64,000 bases of DNA from SCRA01 sp035533275 (GTDB taxonomy: Bacteria; Vulcanimicrobiota; Vulcanimicrobiia; Vulcanimicrobiales; SCRA01), in the NCBI GenBank assembly GCA_035533275.1, contig DATLUD010000077.1, forward strand, positions 1-64,000, written 5' to 3'. The notes beneath the pieces were generated by a model. It saw nothing but the letters and a program-made list of their open reading frames with translations. It was not told the origin of the DNA and searched no databases. Positions 1 to 8,239 of the stretch are shown piece by piece. How positions within the stretch are numbered: the first letter of the stretch is position 1; every line of letters begins with the position of its first letter. Both the position numbers and the translations under genes were made by a program.

Positions 1-384
1 GTGCGGGTCTTTCTCAACGGCACGGCCATGTTGGGCGGCGCCGACCACGGCAACCTCAAGGGCGCGCCGTTCCTGGGAGCGGCGAAGACGGCGCCGCGCT
101 ACCGCTTCTACTCGGTGGGCGACCGCTTCCCCGGACTGGTCCCCGTGGAGGACGGTGGGGCCTCCATCGAGGGCGAGCTCTATGAGCTGGACGAGAGCGT
201 CTGGCACGGATCGCTGCTCCCTGCTGAGCCTCCGGAGCTGCGCGCCGGCGTCATCGAGCTCAGCGACGGGAGCACGGCGCACGCCATGATCCTGGAGCCG
301 GACCGGGCCGACCCCGCGGCGTTGCGGGAGATCACCGCTTTCGGCGGCTGGCGCGCCTATCACGCCGCCAAAGGCGGCTCTTGA
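1..384 (+). CDS. Allophanate hydrolase C-terminal-domain-like protein
   Basis: This 127-residue protein resembles the stand-alone form of the C-terminal domain of allophanate hydrolase (AtzF), which has a gamma-glutamylcyclotransferase-like fold. The support is an N-terminal FLNGTAM strand, a central FPGLVPVEDGG segment and a C-terminal ITAFGGWRAY motif that is characteristic of the AtzF tail. The amidase half of AtzF is absent, so it probably does not hydrolyse allophanate alone. It may assist a neighbouring amidase or act on a small amide. The GTG at base 1 gives a start that fits the family, but the window edge hides any upstream ribosome-binding site, and the real gene could begin further left. 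It converges on a carbamoylase/allantoate-type amidohydrolase 13 bases away, which suggests ureide or hydantoin nitrogen use. Function beyond the fold is inference. Confidence 0.7.
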   Translation: MRVFLNGTAMLGGADHGNLKGAPFLGAAKTAPRYRFYSVGDRFPGLVPVEDGGASIEGELYELDESVWHGSLLPAEPPELRAGVIELSDGSTAHAMILEPDRADPAALREITAFGGWRAYHAAKGGS

Positions 385-397
385 CCCCGCGCGCCCG

Positions 398-1612
398 CTA
401 GACCAGACGGTCGATCTCCGCGATCGCCGCGGCCAGCGCCTCGACTCCAAGCGCGAGATCCTCGGGCGCCGTGCGCTCGTGGCCCACATGGCTGACCCCG
501 CCGATGCTGGGGACGAAGATCATCGCCACGGGCGCGACGGCGGCGAGGCACATCGCGTCGTGCCCCGCACCGCTGGGAACGTCGAACGCCGGATGACCGA
601 GCCTTTCGACCACCGCGCCGACGGCGCCGCGGAGCCGCGCGTCCATGGGCGTGGCCGCCCGCTCCTCCAGCGCCTCGACGGCGATGCGCACGCCGCGGAT
701 GCCGGCGATCGACCGCGAGAGGCGCTCGAGCTCGTCGACCACCGCTTCCACGCGTCCGTCATCGACGGAGCGCACGTCGAACCTCAGCTCGACGCGCCCC
801 GGGACGACGTTGGTCTGGTTCGGCTCCACGACCACCCTGCCCACCGTGGCCACGCAGTCGCCGATCCGGCGCGCGCGCTGCTCCACGCCCAGCGCCAGCT
901 CCGCCGCCGCGGCGAAGGCGTCGTGGCGGTACGCCATGGGAACGGTCCCGGCGTGGCCGGGCTCGCCATCGATCACCACGCGCAGGCGGCGCTGACCGGC
1001 GATGGCCGTGACCACGCCGAGCCGCAGACCGGCTCGCTCGAGGATCGGTCCCTGCTCGATGTGCAGCTCCACGTATCCGCTCGGGGTCGCGGAGCCCTCG
1101 CGCACGGGGACACCCGCGAGCAACCCCGACGTTCCGCGCAACGCATCGGCGAACGTTGTGCCGTCGTCGCCGCGCAGGGCCCGCGCCGCCTCGACGCCGA
1201 TCAGCCCGGCGTAGACCGAGCTGCCGAGACACCCCACGGGAAAGCGGCTCCCCTCTTCACCGGCCCAGGCCACCAGCTCCACGGGATGCGCGGTCTCCAT
1301 GCCGCGCTCGGCCAGCGCCTCGAGCGCGCAGAGTCCTCCCACCACGCCGTACGCGCCGTCGTAGCGTCCACCGCCCTTGACCGTGTCCAGATGCGAGCCG
1401 GTCTGCACGGGCGGAAGATCGCGGCACCCCGGCTTGCGCACGAAGAGGTTGCCGACGGCATCCTGCTCCACGGAGAAGCCCGCGTCCCGCGCCCACGACG
1501 CGAGGAGCTCGCGCGCGCGATGCTCCGCGGCGGAGCAGAGGGGACGCACGATGCCCTCTCCTTCGCGGCCGACTTCGCCCAGGACTTGCAGCCGTTCGTG
1601 CAATTGGCGCAT
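398..1612 (-). CDS. Zn-dependent amidohydrolase, N-carbamoyl-L-amino acid hydrolase / allantoate amidohydrolase family (M20)
   Basis: A 404-residue cytosolic metalloenzyme of the hydantoinase/carbamoylase branch of the M20 superfamily, close to the normal family length. Metal-binding and catalytic motifs are in order: GSHLDTV (His and Asp ligands), the DGAYGV bridging Asp, WAGEEGSRF with the double Glu, LHIEQGP, then SGAGHDAM and the late VSHVGHE histidine. HIEQGP and GAGHD are hallmarks of carbamoylases and allantoate amidohydrolases and are not found in ordinary peptidases. It would remove a carbamoyl or ureido group from an N-carbamoyl amino acid, ureidoglycine or allantoate. Substrate cannot be told from sequence. 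It diverges from an M20 carboxypeptidase across a gap of about 180 bases, which probably holds both promoters. The ATG start directly precedes a normal family N-terminus. Confidence 0.88.
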   Translation of the reverse strand: MRQLHERLQVLGEVGREGEGIVRPLCSAAEHRARELLASWARDAGFSVEQDAVGNLFVRKPGCRDLPPVQTGSHLDTVKGGGRYDGAYGVVGGLCALEALAERGMETAHPVELVAWAGEEGSRFPVGCLGSSVYAGLIGVEAARALRGDDGTTFADALRGTSGLLAGVPVREGSATPSGYVELHIEQGPILERAGLRLGVVTAIAGQRRLRVVIDGEPGHAGTVPMAYRHDAFAAAAELALGVEQRARRIGDCVATVGRVVVEPNQTNVVPGRVELRFDVRSVDDGRVEAVVDELERLSRSIAGIRGVRIAVEALEERAATPMDARLRGAVGAVVERLGHPAFDVPSGAGHDAMCLAAVAPVAMIFVPSIGGVSHVGHERTAPEDLALGVEALAAAIAEIDRLV

Positions 1613-1790
1613 GGCGCACCTCCGACGGCGCTACTACGGTCTCCGCGCCGGCCGTCCTCTCACCCCGGCGGCGACGATCCGCGCGCCCCCGCGCGGGAGG
1701 ATCGCGCGGGCGGTCGACGCAAGCACCGGGCGTGCCGATCCAACTGCAAGCCCGCAGCCGTAGCGCTGACGCGTGCCGCCAAGGAGACCG

Positions 1791-2927
1791 ATGACCGACC
1801 TGCTCACCTACCTCGTTCCGCGCGAGCAGGCGATGCTCGCCGACCTCGAAGCCTTCGTCACGCGCGAGACGCCGTCGACCGAGAAGCCGCTGCTCGACGC
1901 GTTCGCCGCCTATCTGGCGGAGTACGCCGCGGCGATCGGCGCCCCCGAGGTCGAGCTGGTGCCCGTCGCGGACCACGGCGACCATCTGCGCATTCGGTGG
2001 AACGGGTCGTCGGCCGAAGCGCCGGTGCTGATGCTCGCGCACTACGACACGGTCTGGCCCACGGGCACGCTGGCGACGATGCCCTTCTCGATCGTCGACG
2101 GCGTGATCCGCGGCCCCGGCGTCTTCGACATGAAGGGCGGCATGCTCCAAGGCTTCTGGGCCGTGCGCGCGCTGCTCGAGCACGGCGGCCTGCGGCGGCC
2201 CGTCGTGTACCTGTGCACCTCAGACGAGGAGATCGGCAGCAAGACCTCGCGCGCCCTGATCGAGCGCGAAGCCCACGATGCCGCCGCCGTCTTGGTCCTC
2301 GAGCCCAGCTCCGGAGCTGGCGGCGCGCTGGTCACGGCGCGCAAGGGCGTGGGCATGTTCCACGTGGAGGTCGACGGGCGCGCCGCCCATGCCGGCCGCG
2401 ACCCCTTCGCCGGCGTCAGCGCGATCGACGAAATCGCGCGCTTGACGCTCGACCTGCATGCGCTGACCGACGCCGCCGCGGGAACCACGGTCAATGTCGG
2501 CGTGATCCAAGGCGGGACGCGCAGCAACGTCATCGCCGCCCACGCGGAGGCCAGGGTGGACGTGCGCGCCGCCGACCCGGCGTCGATGGAGCAGGTGACC
2601 CGCGATATCCTGGCGTTGCGCCCGCACCAACCGGAAGCGCGCGTGCGCATCAGCGGCGGCGCCAATCGTCCGCCCATGGAGCGCGCCGCCGGCACCGCTC
2701 TCCTCTACGATACCGCCGCGCGGCTGGGTGCCGCGATGGGCGTGAACGTCGAGGAGACGTCGACCGGAGGAGGCAGCGACGGCAACTTCTGCGCCGCGCT
2801 GGGACGCCCCGTGCTTGACGGCATGGGCGCGGTGGGCGGCGGCGCTCACGCGCTCACCGAGCACGCGCTGGCGAGCGAGATGCCTCGGCGCGCCGCGCTC
2901 TTGGCGGCGCTGCTCGCCTCGCTCTGA
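1791..2927 (+). CDS. M20 family metallopeptidase, glutamate carboxypeptidase (CPG2)-like
   Basis: This 378-residue di-zinc exopeptidase resembles carboxypeptidase G2 and related M20A enzymes, which release C-terminal glutamate or similar residues. Visible motifs are MLAHYDTVWP (His ligand and Asp), GPGVFDMKGG (bridging Asp), SDEEIGS (general base and ligand Glu), a dimerisation insert with AAHAGRDP, and a late GGGAHA histidine. An upstream in-frame GTG at 1773 exists, but the ATG at 1791 has AAGGAG five bases before it and is the better start. No signal peptide is seen, so it probably acts in the cytosol. It ends three bases before the oppositely oriented mqnD. Together with the neighbouring carbamoylase and AtzF-like protein it suggests scavenging of amide-bonded amino acids, although the exact substrate is open. 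Confidence 0.85.
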   Translation: MTDLLTYLVPREQAMLADLEAFVTRETPSTEKPLLDAFAAYLAEYAAAIGAPEVELVPVADHGDHLRIRWNGSSAEAPVLMLAHYDTVWPTGTLATMPFSIVDGVIRGPGVFDMKGGMLQGFWAVRALLEHGGLRRPVVYLCTSDEEIGSKTSRALIEREAHDAAAVLVLEPSSGAGGALVTARKGVGMFHVEVDGRAAHAGRDPFAGVSAIDEIARLTLDLHALTDAAAGTTVNVGVIQGGTRSNVIAAHAEARVDVRAADPASMEQVTRDILALRPHQPEARVRISGGANRPPMERAAGTALLYDTAARLGAAMGVNVEETSTGGGSDGNFCAALGRPVLDGMGAVGGGAHALTEHALASEMPRRAALLAALLASL

Positions 2928-2930
2928 GCT

Positions 2931-3755
2931 CTACGCGAAGAGATCTGCCGGGGCCGCGGGCGCCCATCCCGCCGCGGCGGCGCGCTGCAGCAGCACGCGC
3001 ACGGCCTCCGCACCTTCGTCGCCGAGATCATCGCTGAACTCGTTGACGTAGAGCGCGATGTGGCTGCGCATCACGCTCTCGTCCATCTCCTGCGCATGCG
3101 CGCGCACGTAATCGATCACGTCGCCTTCGCGCGCACGCGCGTGGGCGAGGCTCGCGCGGATGGCGTCGTCGATGCGCTGGCACGCCGCCGGCGAGAGATC
3201 GCGCCGCGCCAAGATCCCTCCCAGGGGAATCGGGCGTCCCGTGGCGCTCTCCCACCAGTCCCCCAGATCGACGACCGACTCCAGGCCGTGATCCCGATAG
3301 GTAAAGCGGCTCTCGTGGATGATGAGCCCCGCATCGACCTCGCCGTGCTCGACCGAGCCGATGATGCGGTCGAAGCGAAGCTCGCGGATCTGCGGCAACG
3401 GCAGGCCGCGATCGGCGAGCAGCAAGCGCAGCAGCAGATAGGCCGTCGTCATCGGTCCGGGGATCGCCACGCTGCGGATCGACTCCAGCGTGTTCCCCGG
3501 GCGCGCCACCATCAGCGGACCGCAGCCGCGGCCGAGCGCGCCGCCGGAGCGGAGCAGGCGGTAGCGATCCAGCAAGAGCGGGATCGCCCCGTACGAGATC
3601 TTGGTGAGCTCGTACCGCCCCTCGCGGGCCGCCCCGTTGAGCTCCTCAATGTCGTGGAGCGCCACGTCGACGGAGGGGGCGCCGGGAACCAGCCCGTGCG
3701 TCAGCGCGGCGAAGATGTACGTGTCGTTGGGGCACGGGGAATACGCGAGCCTCAC
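2931..3755 (-). CDS. mqnD: 1,4-dihydroxy-6-naphthoate synthase MqnD
   Basis: MqnD converts cyclic dehypoxanthine futalosine to 1,4-dihydroxy-6-naphthoate in the futalosine route to menaquinone. The 274-residue product begins with the family signature YSPCPNDTYIF and continues with KISYGAIP and a GGALGRGCGP segment. It has the overall periplasmic-binding-protein-like fold, with IHESRFTY near the middle. The chosen start is the GTG at 3755, which overlaps the stop of mqnB in a GTGA junction and matches the usual N-terminus. A longer in-frame extension exists upstream but lies inside mqnB. Translational coupling to mqnB strongly supports the pathway call. The enzyme is cytosolic. Confidence 0.92.
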   Translation of the reverse strand: MRLAYSPCPNDTYIFAALTHGLVPGAPSVDVALHDIEELNGAAREGRYELTKISYGAIPLLLDRYRLLRSGGALGRGCGPLMVARPGNTLESIRSVAIPGPMTTAYLLLRLLLADRGLPLPQIRELRFDRIIGSVEHGEVDAGLIIHESRFTYRDHGLESVVDLGDWWESATGRPIPLGGILARRDLSPAACQRIDDAIRASLAHARAREGDVIDYVRAHAQEMDESVMRSHIALYVNEFSDDLGDEGAEAVRVLLQRAAAAGWAPAAPADLFA

Positions 3756-4363
3756 AACAGGCTCTCCCAGAGTCGCGCGCAGGCGGCATGGAGGGCGCGC
3801 AAGGCGCCTCGCACGTCCCATGCGGCGCGGTCCCGCTCGCCGACCTGGTTGGAGATCGCGCGCACCTCCACGGCCCTTACGCCCGCGCGCTGCGCGGCCC
3901 GCAGCACGGCGAAGCCTTCCATGGACTCCACCAGCGGATCGAAGCGCCGCCGCAACTGGGCGGCGCGGGCGTCGCTGCCCGTCACCGTGGCCACCGTGAT
4001 GCCCCGCCCCACCACCGCCTCCGGCAGGGCGCGCCGCGCGGCCTCCACCAGCACCGGATCGGCGTAGGCACGGTCCACCAGCGCGACGCCGGCGGGCAAG
4101 GTCATCTCCTCGTCACCCTCGACGCCCAATTCGGCGAGCACCTCTTCCTCCACGATCGCGATGCCGCCGGGTGGGAGCGTACCGTCGAACGAGCCGGCGA
4201 TGCCGATCGAGACGACGGCGCCGTAGTCGCAGCGAGCCAAGGCGGCGGCCACGGCGGAGGCCGCCTCGACGGGACCGACGCCAGCCGCGAGCAGCGTCAA
4301 GGCGGGACCGGGCGGCGGCAACTCGGCGGGGATCGCCGAGACGACGAGGAGGCGCGGTTTCAC
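3752..4363 (-). CDS. mqnB: Futalosine hydrolase MqnB
   Basis: MqnB cleaves futalosine to dehypoxanthine futalosine and hypoxanthine. The 203-residue protein belongs to the nucleoside phosphorylase/nucleosidase superfamily. It shows LLVVSAIPAEL at the N-terminus, SIGIAGSF in the phosphate/ribose loop region, VESMEGFAV with the ribose-binding Glu, and SNQVGERD with the purine-binding Asp. The start is taken as the GTG at 4363, because upstream codons are unlike the family and a purine-rich GGGGGAGA lies about a dozen bases before it. It is the first gene of an mqnB-mqnD operon coupled by a four-base overlap. Other futalosine genes (mqnA, mqnC, mqnE) are not in this window. Confidence 0.88.
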   Translation of the reverse strand: MKPRLLVVSAIPAELPPPGPALTLLAAGVGPVEAASAVAAALARCDYGAVVSIGIAGSFDGTLPPGGIAIVEEEVLAELGVEGDEEMTLPAGVALVDRAYADPVLVEAARRALPEAVVGRGITVATVTGSDARAAQLRRRFDPLVESMEGFAVLRAAQRAGVRAVEVRAISNQVGERDRAAWDVRGALRALHAACARLWESLL

Positions 4364-4639
4364 GACGGCGGTCGCTGTTCTCTCCCCCGCCCCGGCGCGC
4401 CTACCACCCCCAACGGATTTCTTGTCCGATGTTTGATATGGACATATCTTGAACAATACGCCGGCCCCTGGGCGGATACACGATCCAAGCGGACGCCAAG
4501 CTGACGGGCCTCAACAGCGAGGGTCAACCGTGATGCTGTTTCCGTCATGCCGGACTGATCGGACACGTATCCGAGAACGAGCGAGGCGCAGCAAGCGCAC
4601 GCTCAAGGATGCGGCCGTCTTCCGACCGAACGTTGTGGC
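4364..4639. other. Intergenic region with weak palindromic element
   Basis: This 276-base divergent gap between mqnB and the methyltransferase must carry both promoters. I see no convincing coding sequence. Bases 4569-4610 can fold into a nested imperfect hairpin: ATCC pairs with GGAT at the ends and GAGCG (4579-4583) with CGCTC (4600-4604) inside. This resembles a degenerate dispersed intergenic repeat, not a terminator, because no T-run follows on either strand. Confidence 0.35.
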
Positions 4640-5296
4640 GTGAGCCACGAGCATCATCACCATCATGGGCACGGCGATCGCCACGGTGCCAAGCAACCCG
4701 AGCGCTTCGACCCGACGCGCGCCGCGCGCCTTGAAGATCCCGAGCGCCTGACGTATCTCCCCGTCGAGGACGTGCTCGAGCTCCTCGATGCACCGCGCGA
4801 CGCGTGCGTGATCGACTTCGGCACGGGAACCGGCGTCTATGCGATCGCGATTGCTCGCGCGCGTTCCGACCTGCGGATCGTGGCGCTCGACGAACAGCCA
4901 GAGATGCTCGCGCTGCTGCGCGCCAAGCCCGACGCGGCGCGCTTGGGGAATCTGGAGCCCGTCGGCCCCGAAGCCGTTGCGACCCTGCGCGGCTGCGCTC
5001 AGCGCATCCTTGCGATCAACGTCTTGCACGAGCTCGGCGACGACGCCCTGCATCACGTCGGCGAGCTGCTCGCCCCCGCCGGGCGCGCGGTCTTCATCGA
5101 TTGGAACGCCGACGCGGATCGTCCCGTTGGACCACCGAGCGATCACGTCTACGCCCCAGTCGAGGCGCGCGCGCGTCTCGAGGCCAACGGCTTCCGCGTC
5201 GCGAGCGCCGAACGCCTCTTCGCGTACCACTTCGCGTTGGTCGCGACCTATCGCTCCGCGCCCGCCGAGCGAGACTCCACGCCCGACTCGTCGTAA
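4640..5296 (+). CDS. Class I SAM-dependent methyltransferase with His-rich N-terminus
   Basis: A 218-residue protein whose first 15 residues include five consecutive histidines (MSHEHHHHHGHG) followed by a small methyltransferase domain. The SAM-binding motif I is VIDFGTGTGVYA (about residues 58-69), motif II ends in VALDE, and AINVLHELGDD is the motif IV region. The rest is a compact Rossmann core without a recognisable substrate domain. The His cluster is natural coding sequence and could bind Ni, Zn or another metal. The enzyme might methylate a metalloid, quinone or small molecule; substrate is unknown. GTG at 4640 is chosen because it precedes the His tract and the reading frame is closed soon upstream. 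It faces the tRNA-Thr gene convergently. Confidence 0.7.
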   Translation: MSHEHHHHHGHGDRHGAKQPERFDPTRAARLEDPERLTYLPVEDVLELLDAPRDACVIDFGTGTGVYAIAIARARSDLRIVALDEQPEMLALLRAKPDAARLGNLEPVGPEAVATLRGCAQRILAINVLHELGDDALHHVGELLAPAGRAVFIDWNADADRPVGPPSDHVYAPVEARARLEANGFRVASAERLFAYHFALVATYRSAPAERDSTPDSS

Positions 5297-5349
5297 TCGA
5301 CGCTTAGCAAGGGTTTTTCCGCACCCTGTTAGGTCACGCGTCACGTTCA

Positions 5350-5386
5350 CAGAGAAAACGCCCGATCCCGGACGAGATCAGGCGTT
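5350..5386 (-). terminator. Rho-independent terminator downstream of tRNA-Thr
   Basis: On the minus strand an 11-bp stem (5376-5386 pairing with 5357-5367, one G-U pair) closes an 8-base loop and is followed at once by TTTTCTC. It starts five bases beyond the CCA end of the tRNA gene, as expected for a monocistronic tRNA transcript. Confidence 0.85.
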
Positions 5387-5391
5387 GAATC

Positions 5392-5466
<75 letters not shown>

Positions 5467-5593
5467 GTCTGGGCGCGGACGGGCGCCAGGACGGCCTCCA
5501 TTTCGGCGACCCCGACCGCGCTCCTTCACGCGCTCGCGCCGTGCCGAGCGCCGCGGCCAAGGGCGGGACCCACACGCACCGAAGTGGAGGCGC

Positions 5594-6400
5594 ATGGACA
5601 AGCCACCGCTCGTGCCCCGTCCGGCGGCGACGATCATGCTGGTACGGCCGCACGCGCGCAACCTCCAAGTCTTCATGTTGCGCCGCAGCGCGCAGAGCGC
5701 CTTCGTTCCCGACGCCTACGTCTTCCCCGGCGGCGGCCTCGAGGAGCACGACTGCGACGAGTCCTATGCAGCGCGCGTGATCGGCCTCGAAAACGGCCGC
5801 ATGGAGCACTTGTTCCGCAGCGAGCCTCTGGGCAATGCGCGTGAGTGGGCCGTCACGCTGAGCCGCTCCCAGCGGCACGGGCTCCTGGTGGCGTGCGCGC
5901 GCGAGCTCTTCGAAGAAGCCGGCGTCTTGCTCGCCGTGCCGCCGCTGCCGCCGCCGCAGCTTCTGGCCGAGGCGCGAGCAGCGCTGCAGCGCAACGAGAT
6001 CACGTTCGGAGAACTCATCAACCGATTGCGGACCGTCATCGACCTCTCCGCCGTCGAAGCCTACTCGCGCTGGATCACGCCGCCGGGCGAGCCGCGCCGG
6101 TTCGACGCGTACTTCTTCCTCGCGGCGATGCCACCGGAACAGACCGCCGCCGCCGACCTGGTGGAGACCACGCACGCCGTGTGGATCGAGCCGCAAGAAG
6201 CGCTCGAGCGCGCCGATCGCGGCGAGATGCGCATCGTCTATCCCACGCGCCTCCATCTGCGGCGGCTGACCGCCCATGCCTCGCTCGAATCGCTCTTCGC
6301 TCACGCGCGCAGCAAGGAGATCGTGGCGGTGAGCCCCGATCCGCTCGACGCGCAGCTGACCGCCTTCCGTCTCCCCGACGACCTGCTGGAGCGCTGGTGA
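5594..6400 (+). CDS. Nudix hydrolase (NUDT7/19-like, split Nudix box)
   Basis: A 268-residue Nudix-fold enzyme. The N-terminus AATIMLVRP leads into a FVPDAYVFPGGG turn. The catalytic helix RELFEEAGV appears only after an insertion of about 50 residues, so the Nudix box is split. Long insertions between the GG and REXXEE parts are typical of NUDT7/NUDT19-type CoA or acyl-CoA diphosphatases and related proteins. The C-terminal half, with YSRWITP and RRFDAYFFLA, also matches that group. It probably hydrolyses a nucleoside diphosphate linked to a bulky moiety, perhaps CoA. The next gene begins one base after the stop (TGA-G-ATG), so the two are co-transcribed and probably translationally coupled. 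Confidence 0.8.
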   Translation: MDKPPLVPRPAATIMLVRPHARNLQVFMLRRSAQSAFVPDAYVFPGGGLEEHDCDESYAARVIGLENGRMEHLFRSEPLGNAREWAVTLSRSQRHGLLVACARELFEEAGVLLAVPPLPPPQLLAEARAALQRNEITFGELINRLRTVIDLSAVEAYSRWITPPGEPRRFDAYFFLAAMPPEQTAAADLVETTHAVWIEPQEALERADRGEMRIVYPTRLHLRRLTAHASLESLFAHARSKEIVAVSPDPLDAQLTAFRLPDDLLERW

Positions 6401-6401
6401 G

Positions 6402-7325
6402 ATGGGCGCCGAACGCTTGAGCGAGCGCGTCTTTCGGCTCCGCGCCCCGAACCCTGGGCCGATGACGTTCACCGGGACCAACAGCTATCTCGTAGACGGC
6501 GGCCGCGATCGCTTCATCGCCATCGATCCCGGACCCGCGCACGAGGCGCATGCGCTGGCGCTGGCGCTGGCCGCGGCGGACCTGGGCGGCACCATCGCCG
6601 CAATCTTGGTCACGCACGGTCATCCCGACCACGCCCCCGGCGCGGCCCGCCTTGCGGCCCTCACGGGCGCGCAGGTCTACGGTCACCCGCGCGCGCTCTT
6701 CCCGCATACCGCGACGCTCTGGCACGAGAAGAGCGTCGACCTCGACGAGGTCACACTGCAGGTCCTGGATGCGCCGGGTCACGCGGTGGACCACGTCGCG
6801 CTCTATCTGCCGGAGGAGCGCGCCATCTTCACGGGCGACGTCGTGGTCGGTGAGGGCACGGTGGTGGTGGCGCCGCCGGGGGGAGAGATGGCCACCTACC
6901 GTCGCACCCTCGAGTCCTTGCGCGAGCGGTATCCCGACGCGGCGCGCATCTACGGCGGCCACGGGCCCGAGGTCCGCGACCCGCCCGCGAAGCTGGCAGA
7001 GTACGTCGCGCACCGCGCCCGCCGCGAGCACCAGGTCCTCGAGGCGCTCGCCGCGGGGGATCGCACGATTCCCGAGATGGTGGCCCGCATCTACGCCGAC
7101 CTCGACCGCGTGCTCTGGCCGGCTGCGGCGCGCCAGGTGCTTGCCTATCTCGACGCGCTCGAAGTCGAAGGGCGGGCCCGCCGCCTGCGCCAGCGATCGG
7201 CGAGCACCGCCGAGCGCGCCCTCCTCGAGATCGATCTCTCGCGGCTGGAGGACCCCGTCGCCCTCGCGGAGCTGGGGGCTCGCGACGACCGGAGCGGCGT
7301 CATCGTCGAGTACGAGCCGGGCTGA
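6402..7325 (+). CDS. Metallo-beta-lactamase-fold hydrolase (LACTB2-like)
   Basis: A 307-residue MBL-fold protein with the signature THGHPDHAPG (metal ligands H-x-H-x-D-H), then APGHAVDH and a FTGDVVV aspartate motif. A C-terminal helical winged-helix-like region (about residues 215-270) is typical of LACTB2/MBLAC-like proteins. The N-terminal MTFTGTNSYLVDG is also a strong family signature. LACTB2 members are nucleases or thioesterase-like hydrolases; the actual substrate here is unknown. Placement directly behind a CoA-type Nudix gene hints at a shared acyl-CoA or nucleotide clean-up role, which is inference. The stop is followed by a GC-rich palindrome that probably ends the transcript. Confidence 0.82.
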   Translation: MGAERLSERVFRLRAPNPGPMTFTGTNSYLVDGGRDRFIAIDPGPAHEAHALALALAAADLGGTIAAILVTHGHPDHAPGAARLAALTGAQVYGHPRALFPHTATLWHEKSVDLDEVTLQVLDAPGHAVDHVALYLPEERAIFTGDVVVGEGTVVVAPPGGEMATYRRTLESLRERYPDAARIYGGHGPEVRDPPAKLAEYVAHRARREHQVLEALAAGDRTIPEMVARIYADLDRVLWPAAARQVLAYLDALEVEGRARRLRQRSASTAERALLEIDLSRLEDPVALAELGARDDRSGVIVEYEPG

Positions 7326-7353
7326 CGCCTCCGCGCCTACCTCGAGAATGTTC

Positions 7354-7380
7354 GAAGGCCGCTGTGGGGCAGCGGCCTTC
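7354..7380. terminator. Perfect GC-rich hairpin between convergent genes
   Basis: GAAGGCCGCTG (7354-7364) and CAGCGGCCTTC (7370-7380) form a perfect 11-bp stem with a 5-base loop. It sits between the convergent MBL-fold gene and aroE, so it could end transcription from either side. No T-run follows on either strand, so it is not a canonical rho-independent terminator. Confidence 0.55.
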
Positions 7381-7459
7381 ATTCGCGAGTCTAGGATGGG
7401 ATGTCCGGGAGTATGTGCATCTCCTACTTCAGGGTACGCCCGCCAGCATGAAGAAGTCT

Positions 7460-8239
7460 TTAAGCGCTTCTGTCGGCGGCCTCAAGCTTTGCGGCCCGCT
7501 CCATCGCGGTGACATCGGGCTCGATCCCCAACCAGAGCCGGAACGAGGCCGCGGCTTGAGCCACCAGCATGGTCAAGCCGTCGGCCACGGGGCGCCCCAG
7601 GCGCGCACCCAGGTCCGCGCGGGGACCGTAGTTTGCGTCGACCACCGCGGGAGCGGCAACCAGCGCGCCGGCCAAGAGCGGGGGTAACTCTACCCCCGGC
7701 GGAAGGGTCGAGAAGACGACGTCTATGCTTTCGAACCCCCACGGCCGCGCGCCGGCCACCAGGGCCAGGACGCCGCGCACGCCCTCCTCCCGCCGCCCCC
7801 AGACGGCCACGCGCCCGCCCCGCTGGGCGATCCCCAGCGCCGCCGCGCGCGCCGCGGGGCCGGTGCCGAGCACCGCCACGCTCACCCCCTCGACGCTCGA
7901 CGTCCCCGCTGCGCGGGCGGCCGCAACCGCGGCCCCCTCTCCATCCGTGTTCCAACCCGCGGTGCCTTCGGCGTCGAACCGCAACGTGTTGGCCGCGCCG
8001 ACGGCTCGCGCGAAATCGTCCAGGCGGGCGCAGAGGGCGGCGGCCTCCTCTTTTAACGGCGTGGTGACGTTGCACCCGAGGTAGCGCGCGCGCAGACCGT
8101 CCAGGCGCTCGCGCAGGGTGCCGGCGGGAATCCGCAGCGCCTCGTACTCTCCCGCGATGCCCGCCGCGCGCAGCGCGGCGCGGTGGATGGCCGGGCTCAG
8201 GCTGTGCGCCACCGGATCGCCGATCACGCAGAGGCGCAT
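7460..8239 (-). CDS. aroE: Shikimate dehydrogenase AroE
   Basis: AroE reduces 3-dehydroshikimate to shikimate with NADPH in aromatic amino acid biosynthesis. The 259-residue protein has the substrate-binding GDPVAHSLSPAIH near the N-terminus, the catalytic Lys in NVTTPLKEEA, the partner Asp in NTDGEGA and a nucleotide-binding VLGTGPAARA loop. It ends with the usual DGLTMLVAQAAASFRLW helix. ATG at 8239 is chosen because it overlaps the yqeG stop (TGATG). An in-frame GTG three bases earlier is equally possible. It is slightly shorter than E. coli AroE (272 residues). Its position behind yqeG recalls the yqeG-yqeH-aroE order of Firmicutes. Confidence 0.93.
   Translation of the reverse strand: MRLCVIGDPVAHSLSPAIHRAALRAAGIAGEYEALRIPAGTLRERLDGLRARYLGCNVTTPLKEEAAALCARLDDFARAVGAANTLRFDAEGTAGWNTDGEGAAVAAARAAGTSSVEGVSVAVLGTGPAARAAALGIAQRGGRVAVWGRREEGVRGVLALVAGARPWGFESIDVVFSTLPPGVELPPLLAGALVAAPAVVDANYGPRADLGARLGRPVADGLTMLVAQAAASFRLWLGIEPDVTAMERAAKLEAADRSA

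Noticed and set aside
479..2818. Plus-strand open frame of 779 codons
   Set aside because: It runs antisense to the carbamoylase and out of frame through the M20 gene. GC-rich codon use keeps such shadow frames open, and the translation lacks any domain.
5297..5340. Possible terminator after the His-rich methyltransferase
   Set aside because: AGGGT/ACCCT gives only a 5-bp stem and the T-run lies in the loop, so it is too weak to call.
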